Assembly: GCF_001855565.1 (NCBI RefSeq)
Contig: NZ_MKCR01000018.1
Coordinates: 1-52,760 of the forward strand
Direction: 5' to 3'
Source: Chromobacterium amazonense
GTDB taxonomy: Bacteria; Pseudomonadota; Gammaproteobacteria; Burkholderiales; Chromobacteriaceae
DNA: 52,760 bases
Within the stretch, counting starts at the first letter, position 1. Each line of letters opens with the position of its first letter. A program made the position numbers and the translations under genes. Of the stretch, positions 34,604 to 42,790 are shown piece by piece. The notes under the pieces are model-generated. The model saw nothing but the letters and a program-made list of their open reading frames with translations. It searched no databases and had not been told where the DNA came from.

Positions 34604-35512
34604 ATGCGTATCTCCAGCAACCAGTACCAGTCCGTCGTGCTGCTGGCCATGCAGAACAGCAGTTCCGGCATGGCCGAGCTTCTGCAGAAGATGTCCAGCG
34701 GCAAGAGCATGCTGGCGCCGTCGGAAAACCCGATCGCCAGCGTGCGCCTGCTGCGGCTGCAGCGCGAAGAGGCTGCGTTGTCCCAGTACCGCGACAATAT
34801 CGGCGCGCTGAAGTCCCGGCTCAGCCAGAATGAAACGCTGCTGGGCGGCATCAGCGCCAATCTGCGCGACGCGCGCGACATCCTGGTGGCGGCGGCCAAT
34901 CCCGCGCCGGCCGAAGACCTGAAGGCGATGGCGTCGCCCTTGGTCAGCCTGCGCGACAGCATCCTGTTCGCCGCCAACACCAAGGACAGCGAGGGGCGTT
35001 ATTTGTTCTCCGGCAGCGCCGTCAACAGCGCGGCCATCAAATTCGACGCCAGCCAGGCAGCCGGCAGCCGCTACAGCTTCAGCGGCAACACCGATCGCCA
35101 GCAGGTCACGGTGGGCGAGGGCGTCACCCAGGCATCCAACGTCACGCTGGAGTCCATGCCGGCGCTGCTCAACCAATTGGACAAGGCGATCGCCACGCTG
35201 CAAAGCCCGACGCTGGACAGCAAGGACCCGGCGGTGGGCGCGGCCGTGCGCGCCACCATGGACAGCGTGGACAGCGCCTTGTCCAGCGTCAGCGGCAGCA
35301 TTTCCGAGCTGGGCGGCGCGCAGAACGTGCTGCAGACCCTGGACGGCAACCACAATAGCCTGAGCCTGGCCAATCAACAGAGCCTGCTGGAGCTGGGCGG
35401 TCTGGACTACGGCACCGCGTATATGAATATGGGTCAGTTGTCGATGGCGCTGCAGGCCAGTCAGAAAGCCTACGGCAAGGTCAGCCAGCTGACGCTGTTC
35501 AATGTGATCTGA
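34604..35512 (+). CDS. flgL: Hook-associated protein FlgL (HAP3)
   Basis: A 302-residue flagellin-like junction protein. The N-terminal block MRISSNQYQSVVLLAMQN and MSSGKSMLAPSENPIASV matches FlgL. The C-terminal helix runs LGGLDYGTAYMNMGQLSMAL. It sits eight bases after flgK and four before the next gene, all in one operon. Confidence 0.9.
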   Translation: MRISSNQYQSVVLLAMQNSSSGMAELLQKMSSGKSMLAPSENPIASVRLLRLQREEAALSQYRDNIGALKSRLSQNETLLGGISANLRDARDILVAAANPAPAEDLKAMASPLVSLRDSILFAANTKDSEGRYLFSGSAVNSAAIKFDASQAAGSRYSFSGNTDRQQVTVGEGVTQASNVTLESMPALLNQLDKAIATLQSPTLDSKDPAVGAAVRATMDSVDSALSSVSGSISELGGAQNVLQTLDGNHNSLSLANQQSLLELGGLDYGTAYMNMGQLSMALQASQKAYGKVSQLTLFNVI

Positions 35513-35516
35513 CGCC

Positions 35517-36548
35517 ATGCCCGCCACACTCGGTTCCATTTCCCATTCGCCGGCTGACAAGCGCTGGAGCAAGGACGGCGCGCCGATCGCGGCCGCCGCG
35601 CGCAACGGCGTCGTCGCTTCCCGCGCCGCCTTGGCCAGCGCCCGTCCGCAGACGGGCGGGGCTTCCGGTTGGCGCTACAGCACCCAGCTGAACGAACAGC
35701 TGACGTCGGCGCAGTGCGCGCTGGACTACGTGGAAGACATGCTGAGCCAGCTGCAAGGCTTCAAGGACAGCCTGAGCCAGCAACTGACGCAGCGCCGTCT
35801 GGATACTGAAGGCTTGAATGCCCAGCGCGACGCATTAGGCCAGGCATGGCAGCGCCGCCGGAATGACAGCGCCGGCAGCCTGGACAGCCAGCTGCGCCTG
35901 TCGCTGGGCGCGCCGGCGCGGCAGCGTTTCGTCGCGCGCGGACTGGACTTGGACAGCCTGACCTCCGGCCAGCCGGAAACGCTGGTTTTTTCGGTCGGCG
36001 GCGGGGCACCCGCCGCGGTGCGCGTCGGCGAGGGCATCCGGCGAGACGAGGCATTGCGCGGCTTGAACCAGGCTTTGGGGCCGGCCGGCGTGCGTTGCGA
36101 ACTCGATGACTATGGGCGGCTGGGCTTCAGCTGCAGCGAGCGGGACTGGGACAGCCTGCAAGGCGCGCTGACCGTGCGCGGCGGGGGTGTGCGTTTCCCA
36201 GGCGGCGTGCCGCAGCCGCTGGCGCTGGAGGCCGAGGCTCCTGCGATCGATGCCTCGCGCTGGCGGACGGACGATCACGCCCAGGTGCGCCTGGCCTTGC
36301 AGGACGTGCTGCGCGCCATCGCCCGGCTGCAGCAAACGCATTCGGCGATTGACGGCGCCATCGCCGAGGCCCGGCAATCGATCAGCCAGCTGTCGCGCAC
36401 GGAAGAGCAAAGCTGGGCCAGCGGTTTCGTCAGCGACTTCAATGCCCGGCTCAACCAAACCGCCGATTTCAACCATCTGCAGCAACTGGTGCCGGCGCTG
36501 CTGGGCATCAGCCGCTACCGGGTGCTGGCGCTGCTTTCGCTTCGTTAA
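35517..36548 (+). CDS. Flagellin-IN-motif protein, candidate LafW-like hook-associated protein
   Basis: A 343-residue protein at the end of the flg operon, four bases after flgL. Long helices lie at both ends (about 65-115 and 250-310), as in axial flagellar proteins. The middle segment TLVFSVGGGAPAAVRVG, RRDEALRGLNQALGPAGV and YGRLGFSC resembles the flagellin hook IN motif of FliD and some flagellins. No signal peptide is present, consistent with flagellar type III export. In the E. coli Flag-2 locus, lafW directly follows the flgL homologue, so position and motif together suggest a LafW-type cap or junction protein. Direct family membership is not proven. Confidence 0.6.
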   Translation: MPATLGSISHSPADKRWSKDGAPIAAAARNGVVASRAALASARPQTGGASGWRYSTQLNEQLTSAQCALDYVEDMLSQLQGFKDSLSQQLTQRRLDTEGLNAQRDALGQAWQRRRNDSAGSLDSQLRLSLGAPARQRFVARGLDLDSLTSGQPETLVFSVGGGAPAAVRVGEGIRRDEALRGLNQALGPAGVRCELDDYGRLGFSCSERDWDSLQGALTVRGGGVRFPGGVPQPLALEAEAPAIDASRWRTDDHAQVRLALQDVLRAIARLQQTHSAIDGAIAEARQSISQLSRTEEQSWASGFVSDFNARLNQTADFNHLQQLVPALLGISRYRVLALLSLR

Positions 36549-36573
36549 CAGGCCGCAGCGGGTCTGTCTTGAT

Positions 36574-36599
36574 GGCTGCCTTTGGGGGCAGCCTTTTTT
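36574..36599 (+). terminator. Rho-independent terminator of the flg operon
   Basis: GGCTGCC (36574-36580) and GGCAGCC (36587-36593) form a perfect 7-bp stem with a 6-base loop, followed by six T residues. It lies 25 bases after the last flg-operon gene and closes the twelve-gene transcript. Confidence 0.9.
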
Positions 36600-36665
36600 C
36601 ATGTCGGGTACATACTCGCTTAACATGGCCATGTCATGATCTGAGATTTTCCGAAGGAAGCCCTC

Positions 36666-37880
36666 ATGTCCAAACGCTGGTGGCCGCTGGCCCTGGCCAT
36701 GGCAGCCTCGCTGGCCCGCGCCGATTTCTCCATTTCCGGTTTCGAACTGGTGCATACCGCGCCGCAACATGCGCATCTGGATACACCCGATCTGCGCGAC
36801 CCGGCCACGGTGTGGAGCCATTTGTTCGACGCTGCCAAGCGCGAAATTGTGTTGGAACAGTTCTATGTGGCCGGGCACGATGGCGGCAAGCTGGATCAGG
36901 TGATCGATCATCTGGACGCCGCCGGCCGCCGCGGCGTGAAGATCCGCTTTCTGATGGAAAAGAAGGGCATGTTCGCCAGCGAAGCCTCCACCATAGAACG
37001 GCTGAAGCGCATCCCCAATCTGGAATACCGCCAGCTGGACTACAACCAGCTGACCGGCAACGGCATCATCCACGCCAAGTTCATCGTGGTGGACGGGCAG
37101 TCCGCTTATGTCGGCAGCCAGAACTTCGACTGGCGCTCGCTGCAGCATATCCATGAAACCGGGCTCAAAGTCGATGACGCGGCGATGGCCGGCCGCATGC
37201 AGGCCATCTTCGAGCAGGATTGGGCGGCGCAGGCGACGCTTGCCGCCGGCGGAAAGGTCAAGCCGCTGCGGACGGCGGAGCAAGCTGCTGACTTGTCGCA
37301 GCCCGCGGCGCTGCTGGCCAGCCCCAACGCCTACAATCCGGACGGCGTCGGCGATTCCGAAGAAGCGCTGCCGCGGCTGATGGCGGAGGCGAAGCGCGAG
37401 GTGCGCATCCAGCTGCTGGATTACGCGCCGCTCAGCTTCGGCAAGCCGCGCAGTTACTATCCGATGTTCGACAACGCCATCCGCGGCGCGCTGGCGCGCG
37501 GCGTCAAGGTCAAGCTGATGGTGTCGGACTGGAATCTGGAAAAGCCGGGCGTGGACTACTTGAAGAGCCTGGTGGTGCTGCCCGGCATGGAGGTTCGCGT
37601 GGTGGCCATTCCGCGCGATGGCACCTGCATCCCGTTCGCCCGCGTCATCCACAGCAAAACCATGGCGATAGACGGCAAGATCGCCTGGGTGGGCACCAGC
37701 AACTGGAGCGGCGGCTATATGGACAAATCGCGCAATCTGGAAGTGGTGCTGCGCAACGAGGCGATGGCGCAACGCATCGCCGCCTTGCACGACCAAACCT
37801 GGTCTTCGCCGTACGCCGCGCCGCTGGATGTCAGCCGCGCATACCAAGCGCCGGACAAGGCCTGCCGCCAGGCAGGCTAA
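36666..37880 (+). CDS. Secreted phospholipase D-like protein
   Basis: A 404-residue protein with a short signal peptide (cut near LARA, residue 19). Two HKD catalytic motifs are present: HAKFIVVDG (His136, Lys138, Asp143), and a second, HSKTMAIDG, followed by GTSNWSGGY. Both halves are needed for the phosphatidyltransferase or nuclease chemistry of the family. Substrate could be phospholipid or nucleic acid. An export signal and exact duplication of the active-site half favour a periplasmic or secreted lipid enzyme. It is separated from the flg operon by a terminator. Confidence 0.82.
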   Translation: MSKRWWPLALAMAASLARADFSISGFELVHTAPQHAHLDTPDLRDPATVWSHLFDAAKREIVLEQFYVAGHDGGKLDQVIDHLDAAGRRGVKIRFLMEKKGMFASEASTIERLKRIPNLEYRQLDYNQLTGNGIIHAKFIVVDGQSAYVGSQNFDWRSLQHIHETGLKVDDAAMAGRMQAIFEQDWAAQATLAAGGKVKPLRTAEQAADLSQPAALLASPNAYNPDGVGDSEEALPRLMAEAKREVRIQLLDYAPLSFGKPRSYYPMFDNAIRGALARGVKVKLMVSDWNLEKPGVDYLKSLVVLPGMEVRVVAIPRDGTCIPFARVIHSKTMAIDGKIAWVGTSNWSGGYMDKSRNLEVVLRNEAMAQRIAALHDQTWSSPYAAPLDVSRAYQAPDKACRQAG

Positions 37881-37886
37881 GGCCGC

Positions 37887-38330
37887 TCAGCGCGGCGGCC
37901 GCACCGGCCGCTCTGCCAGCGGCGTGGACAGAATGATGGAGGTGCGGGTTTCGCCCAGGTCGTTCAGCTGCGCCACCAGCATTTCCAGATGGGACACGTC
38001 GCGCGCCAAGAGCCTGAATACGTAGGAGTCCACGCCGGTCACATGGTGGCATTCCATCACCTCCGGCATGGCCTCCAGCCGCGCGAGCAGGGTTTTCTTG
38101 TCTGGCTGCGGCACGGTGATGCCCACCAGCGCCGACAGCGCGTAACCGGCGCGCAGCGGCGCCACCCGCGCGTGATAGCCCTGGATTACGCCGGCTTCCT
38201 CCAGCCGCTTGACCCGTTCCGACACCGCCGGCACCGACAGGCCCACCGCCTGCGCCAGCTCGGTCAGCGATTGCCGGGCGTTGGCCTGCAGAGCGGTCAA
38301 TATCGCCCAGGATTTGGCATCGACTTCCAT
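37887..38330 (-). CDS. Lrp/AsnC-family transcriptional regulator
   Basis: A 147-residue regulator. The N-terminal helix-turn-helix includes SLTELAQAVGLSVPAVSERVKRLEEAG; the C-terminal RAM domain has CHHVTGVDSYVFRLLARD for amino-acid sensing and oligomerisation. It is divergent from a LysE-type exporter gene 314 bases away. Lrp-family regulators often control such exporters, so the exporter is the likely target. A MITE copy now lies between the two. Confidence 0.9.
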   Translation of the reverse strand: MEVDAKSWAILTALQANARQSLTELAQAVGLSVPAVSERVKRLEEAGVIQGYHARVAPLRAGYALSALVGITVPQPDKKTLLARLEAMPEVMECHHVTGVDSYVFRLLARDVSHLEMLVAQLNDLGETRTSIILSTPLAERPVRPPR

Positions 38331-38427
38331 TCGTAAACGCTTTCCCGCTTTTGATGACGTTTTTGAAGGTTAGCATGGTTGATGGCCGAAAAAACCTCAT
38401 GGGCCGCCACGCTCCGCGCAGGCAGAC

Positions 38428-38614
38428 TAGGGGCTGTTGACGTTTGGTGAGTGGATCGCATTTGAGCTTCGCCAAACCCGCAGGGCCGGGCGCTTTTCGC
38501 GCCGACTCTTCGTTGTTCCGCGCTGGCAGAGAATGAAATGCGGCGCGCGAAACGCCTCGATTCGTCGTAAAACGCATCCCGGCGCGACCGCCCACCAAAC
38601 GTCAACAGCCCCTA
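38428..38614. mobile_element. MITE, copy 2, with TA target duplication
   Basis: The 183-bp element (38430-38612) has perfect ends, GGGGCTGTTGACGTTTGGTG and its complement. It is flanked by TA on both sides (38428-38429 and 38613-38614). Restoring the target gives agacTAgcag, which contains CTAG, the preferred IS630 target. It is nearly identical to the copy at 2654. It ends 30 bases before the LysE-type exporter start, so it occupies the exporter's promoter region. Confidence 0.85.
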
Positions 38615-38644
38615 GCAGCATCGCAAATACGAAAGGAGGCGGCA

Positions 38645-39253
38645 ATGTTTTGGCAGGCGGCTTGGATAGGCATCGCCATCGCGGCGCCGGTGGGACCGAT
38701 AGGTTTGCTGTGCATCAGCCGCACCCTGCGCGGCGGTCCGCGGCTGGGGCTGGCCACCGGCCTGGGCGCGGCGAGCGCCGATGGTTTGTTCGCGCTCTCT
38801 GGCGCATGGGGAAGCGGTTTCGCCATGCAGCTCGCCGGAGCCTTGGCCCGGCCGCTGGGGTGGGCGGCTTGCCTGCTGCTGGCTTGGCTTGGCATCGCCA
38901 CCTTGCGCCGGCCCGCCGCAGAAGGACGGGATGACGCGGAACGGCATCTGGGCAAGGCCTACCTCAGCGCCTTGTTGCTAACGCTGGGCAACCCGATGAC
39001 GATATTGTCTTTCGCCGCGGTCGCCGCCGCTTTGTCCGGCGGTTTGCGCCTTGACGCCGCGCGGCAACTGGAAATCGTGGCGGGCGTGTTTTGCGGTTCG
39101 GCCATGTGGTGGCTGCTGCTGTCCTATGGCGGCGGCGCGCTTTTGCTGAGGCTGGGGCCACGCGGCCGGCGCGGGTTGGACTTTGCCTGCGGCCTTGTCT
39201 TATTGGGCTTCGCCATCGGTTTGGCGCTGCGCATGGCGGGGCGAGGGCAATGA
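38645..39253 (+). CDS. LysE/RhtB-family amino-acid exporter
   Basis: A 202-residue inner-membrane protein with about six hydrophobic segments. The N-terminal IGIAIAAPVGPIGLLCISRTLRGG and the LTLGNPMTILSF block are LysE-family signatures. It exports amino acids or related compounds; the substrate is not predictable. AGGAGG lies five bases upstream of the start. The divergent Lrp-type gene is its probable regulator. Confidence 0.87.
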   Translation: MFWQAAWIGIAIAAPVGPIGLLCISRTLRGGPRLGLATGLGAASADGLFALSGAWGSGFAMQLAGALARPLGWAACLLLAWLGIATLRRPAAEGRDDAERHLGKAYLSALLLTLGNPMTILSFAAVAAALSGGLRLDAARQLEIVAGVFCGSAMWWLLLSYGGGALLLRLGPRGRRGLDFACGLVLLGFAIGLALRMAGRGQ

Positions 39254-39275
39254 AAAAGCCCGGCCAGGCCGGGCT
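39253..39275 (-). terminator. Terminator after the dCache chemoreceptor gene
   Basis: AGCCCGGCC and GGCCGGGCT pair over 9 bp. On the minus strand the stem is followed by TTTTTC, and it lies 20 bases after the chemoreceptor stop. Its end touches the stop of the exporter gene. Confidence 0.7.
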
Positions 39276-39295
39276 CCCAAAGCAGCGGGCGTCGA

Positions 39296-41377
39296 TTACA
39301 ACTTGAAGTGCCCCACCAGTTGCTCCAGTTCGCTGGATAGCTCGCGCAGGCGGCTGACGGCATCGCTGACTTCGCGCACGGTCTGGTTATTGCTTTGCGC
39401 CATGCCGCTGATGCGCTCCACATTCTGGGCGATTTCCTGGCTGGCGCTGGATTGCTGGCGGGTGGCCGTGGCGATGTCGACAATGCTGGCCACTAGCTGG
39501 CGATTGTAATTCTGCACTTCGCGCATGGCCTGATTGGCTTCTTCGGCGATGCCGACGCTGAGATCGACCTGCTGGCTGCTGTTCTGAACGTCCCCCACCG
39601 CCTGGCGCGTTTCGCTGCTGATCGCTTCGACGATGCGAGTGATCTGCACCGTGGCCTCGGCGGTGCGGCCGGCCAGGTTGCGCACTTCGTCCGCCACCAC
39701 GGCGAAGCCGCGGCCCATTTCACCGGCCCGCGCCGCTTCGATGGCCGCGTTCAGGGCCAGCAGATTGGTCTGGTCGGCGATGTCCTTGATCACGCCGACG
39801 ATGGTGGTGACCTCATTGGAGCGGTTGCCCAGGCCGCTCATGCGGTCGGCCAGCGCGTGCATGGTGTCGGTCATGCGCTGGATTTCGCCGGTGACGCGGT
39901 TGACCTTGGCCACGCTCTGTTCGGTCAGTTCGCCGGTTTCGCGGGCGATGCTGCCGGCCTGCTGCGCGGTGTCGGCGATGTGCTGGGCGCCGACGGTGAC
40001 CTGCTGCACGCTGGCGGCGCTGGCGGAGGCGGCATCGGATTGCTGGGTGGACGCGTCATGCACCTGATTGGCGGAATGGCTGAGCTGGCTAGCGGCGGCC
40101 GAAACCTGGCGGCTTTGCTCCCGCACCTGGATGAACATGTCGCGCAGACTGTCCAGGAAGCGGTTGAAGGCATAGGCGGTGCGGCCGATCTCGTCGCGGT
40201 TGGCGATGGCGATGCGCGAGGTCAGATCGCCGCCGCCGTTGGCCAGTTGCTCCATGGTTTCCGCCAGTTTGATCAGCGGTTTGGTCAGCGTGCGGATCAC
40301 CACGGTCAGCAACAGCAGGATCAGCGCCAGCGCCGCCACGCCAATGGCGATGGCCGCGAACATCGAGCGCCGGGCCTCGGCAGTGATGGCGGCGGTGGGA
40401 ATGCTGATGCCGATGGACCAGAACTGGCCGGTTTCGCCGACGCGTATGGGGTGGAAGAAATGGGTGAATCCCCCGTCCTCATAGACGAAGTCGCTGCCTT
40501 TTTTAATGTCGGGCAGGTGGGCGAACAGCGGATCTTCCTTGGCCACCGGCTTGCCCAACAGCTCGGCCTGGGGATTGACGACATAGATGCCGCCTTCGGA
40601 CACGATGCGGACGAAGCCGGTTTCGCGCGGGTGGATGGGGCCAAAGCGTTTTTGCAGCTGGTCCAGGGCCAGGTCGGTGGCCGAAACGCCGCTCATCTTG
40701 CCGCTGGCGTCCTTCATGACCACGGCCAGGGAACTCTCCAGCACCTTTTTGCCTTGCACCTCGTAGGGGTAGGGCTCGGTGATGGTGTCGCGTCCGCGTT
40801 GCTTGGGCACGTAGTAGAAATCGCCCCAACCCGGCTTTTCGTAATCCGGTTGATAGGCTTCAGGATGTTCCTTGTATTTGGGAAATTGCTTGACGCGGTC
40901 GCTGTCCACCATCACGTCCATCTGCGCCTTGCCCTGAGCATTGCGGGTAATGTAGGGCTGATAGCGGCCGGATGGGTCATGGCGCGGCCAGTCGAAGCGG
41001 AAAGCGTTGTCGTTGCCGTCGAAAGCGTTAGGCTCCCACAGCATCCATAGCCCGATGGATTGCGGCGCGTTGTCCAGCAATTGCATGATCATCGCGTCGG
41101 TCTGCTTGCGGTCCGGTTTGCCGGTGCGGCGTATGCCCTCGATGGCGCCGGCCAGGTGTTTGGGCAGTTGAAAGCCGCGGTCGAAATCGCTTTCGGCATC
41201 CTTGGCGTAGCTGGCGGCTTGCTCCGTTGCCAGCTGGTAACCGTTGTCGATGGCTTCGTTGTAATTGAGCTTGGCGATCAGCGTGATCATCACCGCGAAC
41301 GCTACCGTGATGGCGGCTGCCGCGACCAGGATGATGCGGATGCCCAGGTGGCCCCATTTCTGCTGCGTCTGACTCAT
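39296..41377 (-). CDS. Methyl-accepting chemotaxis protein with periplasmic dCache sensor
   Basis: A chemoreceptor of about 693 residues. TM1 lies near residues 13-35 and is followed by a ~310-residue periplasmic dCache domain ([40 protein letters not shown]). TM2 is [24 protein letters not shown] follows with [19 protein letters not shown]. The signalling tip is [19 protein letters not shown]. dCache receptors usually bind amino acids or small organic acids. Start 41377 has AGG nine bases upstream; GTG/ATG 41383 is an alternative. Only about 50 bases separate the start from a palindromic insertion and IS5 copy A. Confidence 0.9.
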   Translation of the reverse strand: MSQTQQKWGHLGIRIILVAAAAITVAFAVMITLIAKLNYNEAIDNGYQLATEQAASYAKDAESDFDRGFQLPKHLAGAIEGIRRTGKPDRKQTDAMIMQLLDNAPQSIGLWMLWEPNAFDGNDNAFRFDWPRHDPSGRYQPYITRNAQGKAQMDVMVDSDRVKQFPKYKEHPEAYQPDYEKPGWGDFYYVPKQRGRDTITEPYPYEVQGKKVLESSLAVVMKDASGKMSGVSATDLALDQLQKRFGPIHPRETGFVRIVSEGGIYVVNPQAELLGKPVAKEDPLFAHLPDIKKGSDFVYEDGGFTHFFHPIRVGETGQFWSIGISIPTAAITAEARRSMFAAIAIGVAALALILLLLTVVIRTLTKPLIKLAETMEQLANGGGDLTSRIAIANRDEIGRTAYAFNRFLDSLRDMFIQVREQSRQVSAAASQLSHSANQVHDASTQQSDAASASAASVQQVTVGAQHIADTAQQAGSIARETGELTEQSVAKVNRVTGEIQRMTDTMHALADRMSGLGNRSNEVTTIVGVIKDIADQTNLLALNAAIEAARAGEMGRGFAVVADEVRNLAGRTAEATVQITRIVEAISSETRQAVGDVQNSSQQVDLSVGIAEEANQAMREVQNYNRQLVASIVDIATATRQQSSASQEIAQNVERISGMAQSNNQTVREVSDAVSRLRELSSELEQLVGHFKL

Positions 41378-41425
41378 GACCATTACCTGCTAAACCATAT
41401 GTTGTTCGGGGGCTGCGATGGGCTA

Positions 41426-41542
41426 TAAGAGTGGCTAACAAAACTCCTGATGCGGCGTCGCGCCGACTTGCCGTACTCAAGTACTGCCTGCGTCGGCGCG
41501 CCTTGAATCAGCCGTGAAACTGATTTTTGTTAGCCGCTCTAA
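41426..41542. mobile_element. 111-bp palindromic MITE-like element with TAA duplication
   Basis: The element (41429-41539) has imperfect inverted ends, GAGTGGCTAACAAAA and TTTTGTTAGCCGCTC (14 of 15). Its centre forms a long GC-rich stem around GTACTCAAGTAC. TAA flanks both sides (41426-41428, 41540-41542), like the 3-bp duplications of some IS5-family subgroups. There is no coding capacity. Its right end is shared with the CTAA target duplication of IS5 copy A, so the IS landed exactly at its border. Confidence 0.7.
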
Positions 41543-42704
41543 GGAAGGTCTGAACAAGTCTCCAATCTTCCCGTAAACTGACTCCCCCTCAGTCAGATCC
41601 AGGACGCCAGCATGCGACAGCAGATGACCTTCACCGATCTCGAACTCGCCGCTAAGAAGAAGCGCACCCGCCGCGAAATCTTTCTGACAGAGATGGATCA
41701 GGTCATGCCTTGGGCGCAGCTCGAAGCCGTCATCGATCCAGTGTATCCCAAGCCTGGCAACGGTCGCCGCCCCTACCCGTTGTCCGCCATGCTGCGCGTC
41801 TACTGCCTGCAGCACTGGTACAGCCTGTCCGATCCCGCCATGGAAGAAAGCCTGTACGAGATCGCCTCCATGCGCCAGTTCGCCGGCCTCTCCCTGGACG
41901 CCGTCCCGGACGAAACCACCCTGCTGAACTTCCGCCATCTGCTGGAAAAGCACCAGCTGACCCACGCTCTGTTTACCGCCATCCACCAGCATCTCTGCGA
42001 CAAAGGGCTGATGTTGAAGCAAGGCACCATCGTCGATGCCACCCTGATCCACGCGCCCAGCTCCACCAAAAACGCTCAGGGCGAGCGCGATCCGGACATG
42101 CATCAAACCAAGAAGGGCAATCAGTGGTACTTCGGCATGAAGGCCCATATCGGCGTCGACGCCCAGTCCGGCTTGGTGCATCACGTGGCCGGCACCCCCG
42201 CCAATGTGGCGGATGTCACGATGGTCGATCAGTTGTTGCACGGCGAGGAAATCGATGTGTTTGGCGACGCCGGCTTTGCTGGCGTGCACAAGCGAGCCGA
42301 ACACCAATCGCGAGCGGTGCGTTGGTGGATTGCGATGAGGCCCGGCCAGCGCAAAGCGCTGACCGATTCAGCCGACGACCGGCAGATCCAGCTGGGCGAA
42401 ATGGTCAAAGCCAAGATTCGGGCCAAAGTGGAGCATCCGTTTCGGGTCATCAAGCAGCAGTTTGGCTACCTGAAAACACGCTACCGCGGTTTGAAGAAGA
42501 ACACCGCGCAACTGATGACGCTGTTTGGGCTGGCCAACATCTGGCTGGCGCGAAAGGCCTTGCTGGCGGCGAGTTAAAAGGCCGGATGACCGGAAGCACC
42601 CGGTCATCCTCATGGCGGGCGATCTGGAATTGGTGGGTGAAATGCAACCGAAGCCCCGCGAGAAATTGCATTTCTGTTTGCGTGGCAGGTTGTTCAGACC
42701 TTCC
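41543..42704 (+). mobile_element. IS5-group insertion sequence, copy A (1162 bp)
   Basis: A complete insertion sequence. The inverted ends begin GGAAGGTCTGAACAA on both sides, closely like E. coli IS5. A 4-bp target duplication CTAA flanks it (41539-41542 and 42705-42708), fitting the YTAR target of the IS5 group. One intact transposase gene fills most of it. Copy B lies 86 bases away in the opposite orientation. Confidence 0.93.
41612..42577 (+). CDS. IS5-family transposase (copy A)
   Basis: A 321-residue DDE transposase. Catalytic-region blocks resemble E. coli InsH: GNGRRPYPLSAMLRVYC, TIVDATLIHAPSSTKN (first Asp), DVFGDAGFAGVHKR (second Asp) and KIRAKVEHPFRVIKQQFG (the Glu). It is intact and identical in amino acids to copy B, so both copies could be active. 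Stop codon TAA here, TGA in copy B. Confidence 0.95.
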   Translation: MRQQMTFTDLELAAKKKRTRREIFLTEMDQVMPWAQLEAVIDPVYPKPGNGRRPYPLSAMLRVYCLQHWYSLSDPAMEESLYEIASMRQFAGLSLDAVPDETTLLNFRHLLEKHQLTHALFTAIHQHLCDKGLMLKQGTIVDATLIHAPSSTKNAQGERDPDMHQTKKGNQWYFGMKAHIGVDAQSGLVHHVAGTPANVADVTMVDQLLHGEEIDVFGDAGFAGVHKRAEHQSRAVRWWIAMRPGQRKALTDSADDRQIQLGEMVKAKIRAKVEHPFRVIKQQFGYLKTRYRGLKKNTAQLMTLFGLANIWLARKALLAAS

Positions 42705-42790
42705 CTAAGTAGTTCTTCTTATTTGGTTTAAATATACCGGTATCCGCTTTTTATCGGCAATCCCTTTGAGAAAAGCGGAAAGACGGTTAG
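42705..42790. other. 86-base spacer between inverted IS5 copies
   Basis: An AT-rich remnant of the original locus. Its edges are the target duplications of the two insertions (CTAA and TTAG). It encodes nothing recognisable. It would be inverted or retained if the two inverted copies recombined. Confidence 0.6.

Noticed and set aside
42525-42731. Extra small genes at the 3' ends of the IS5 copies
   Set aside because: These frames overlap the transposase end and inverted repeats in another frame and have no independent support.
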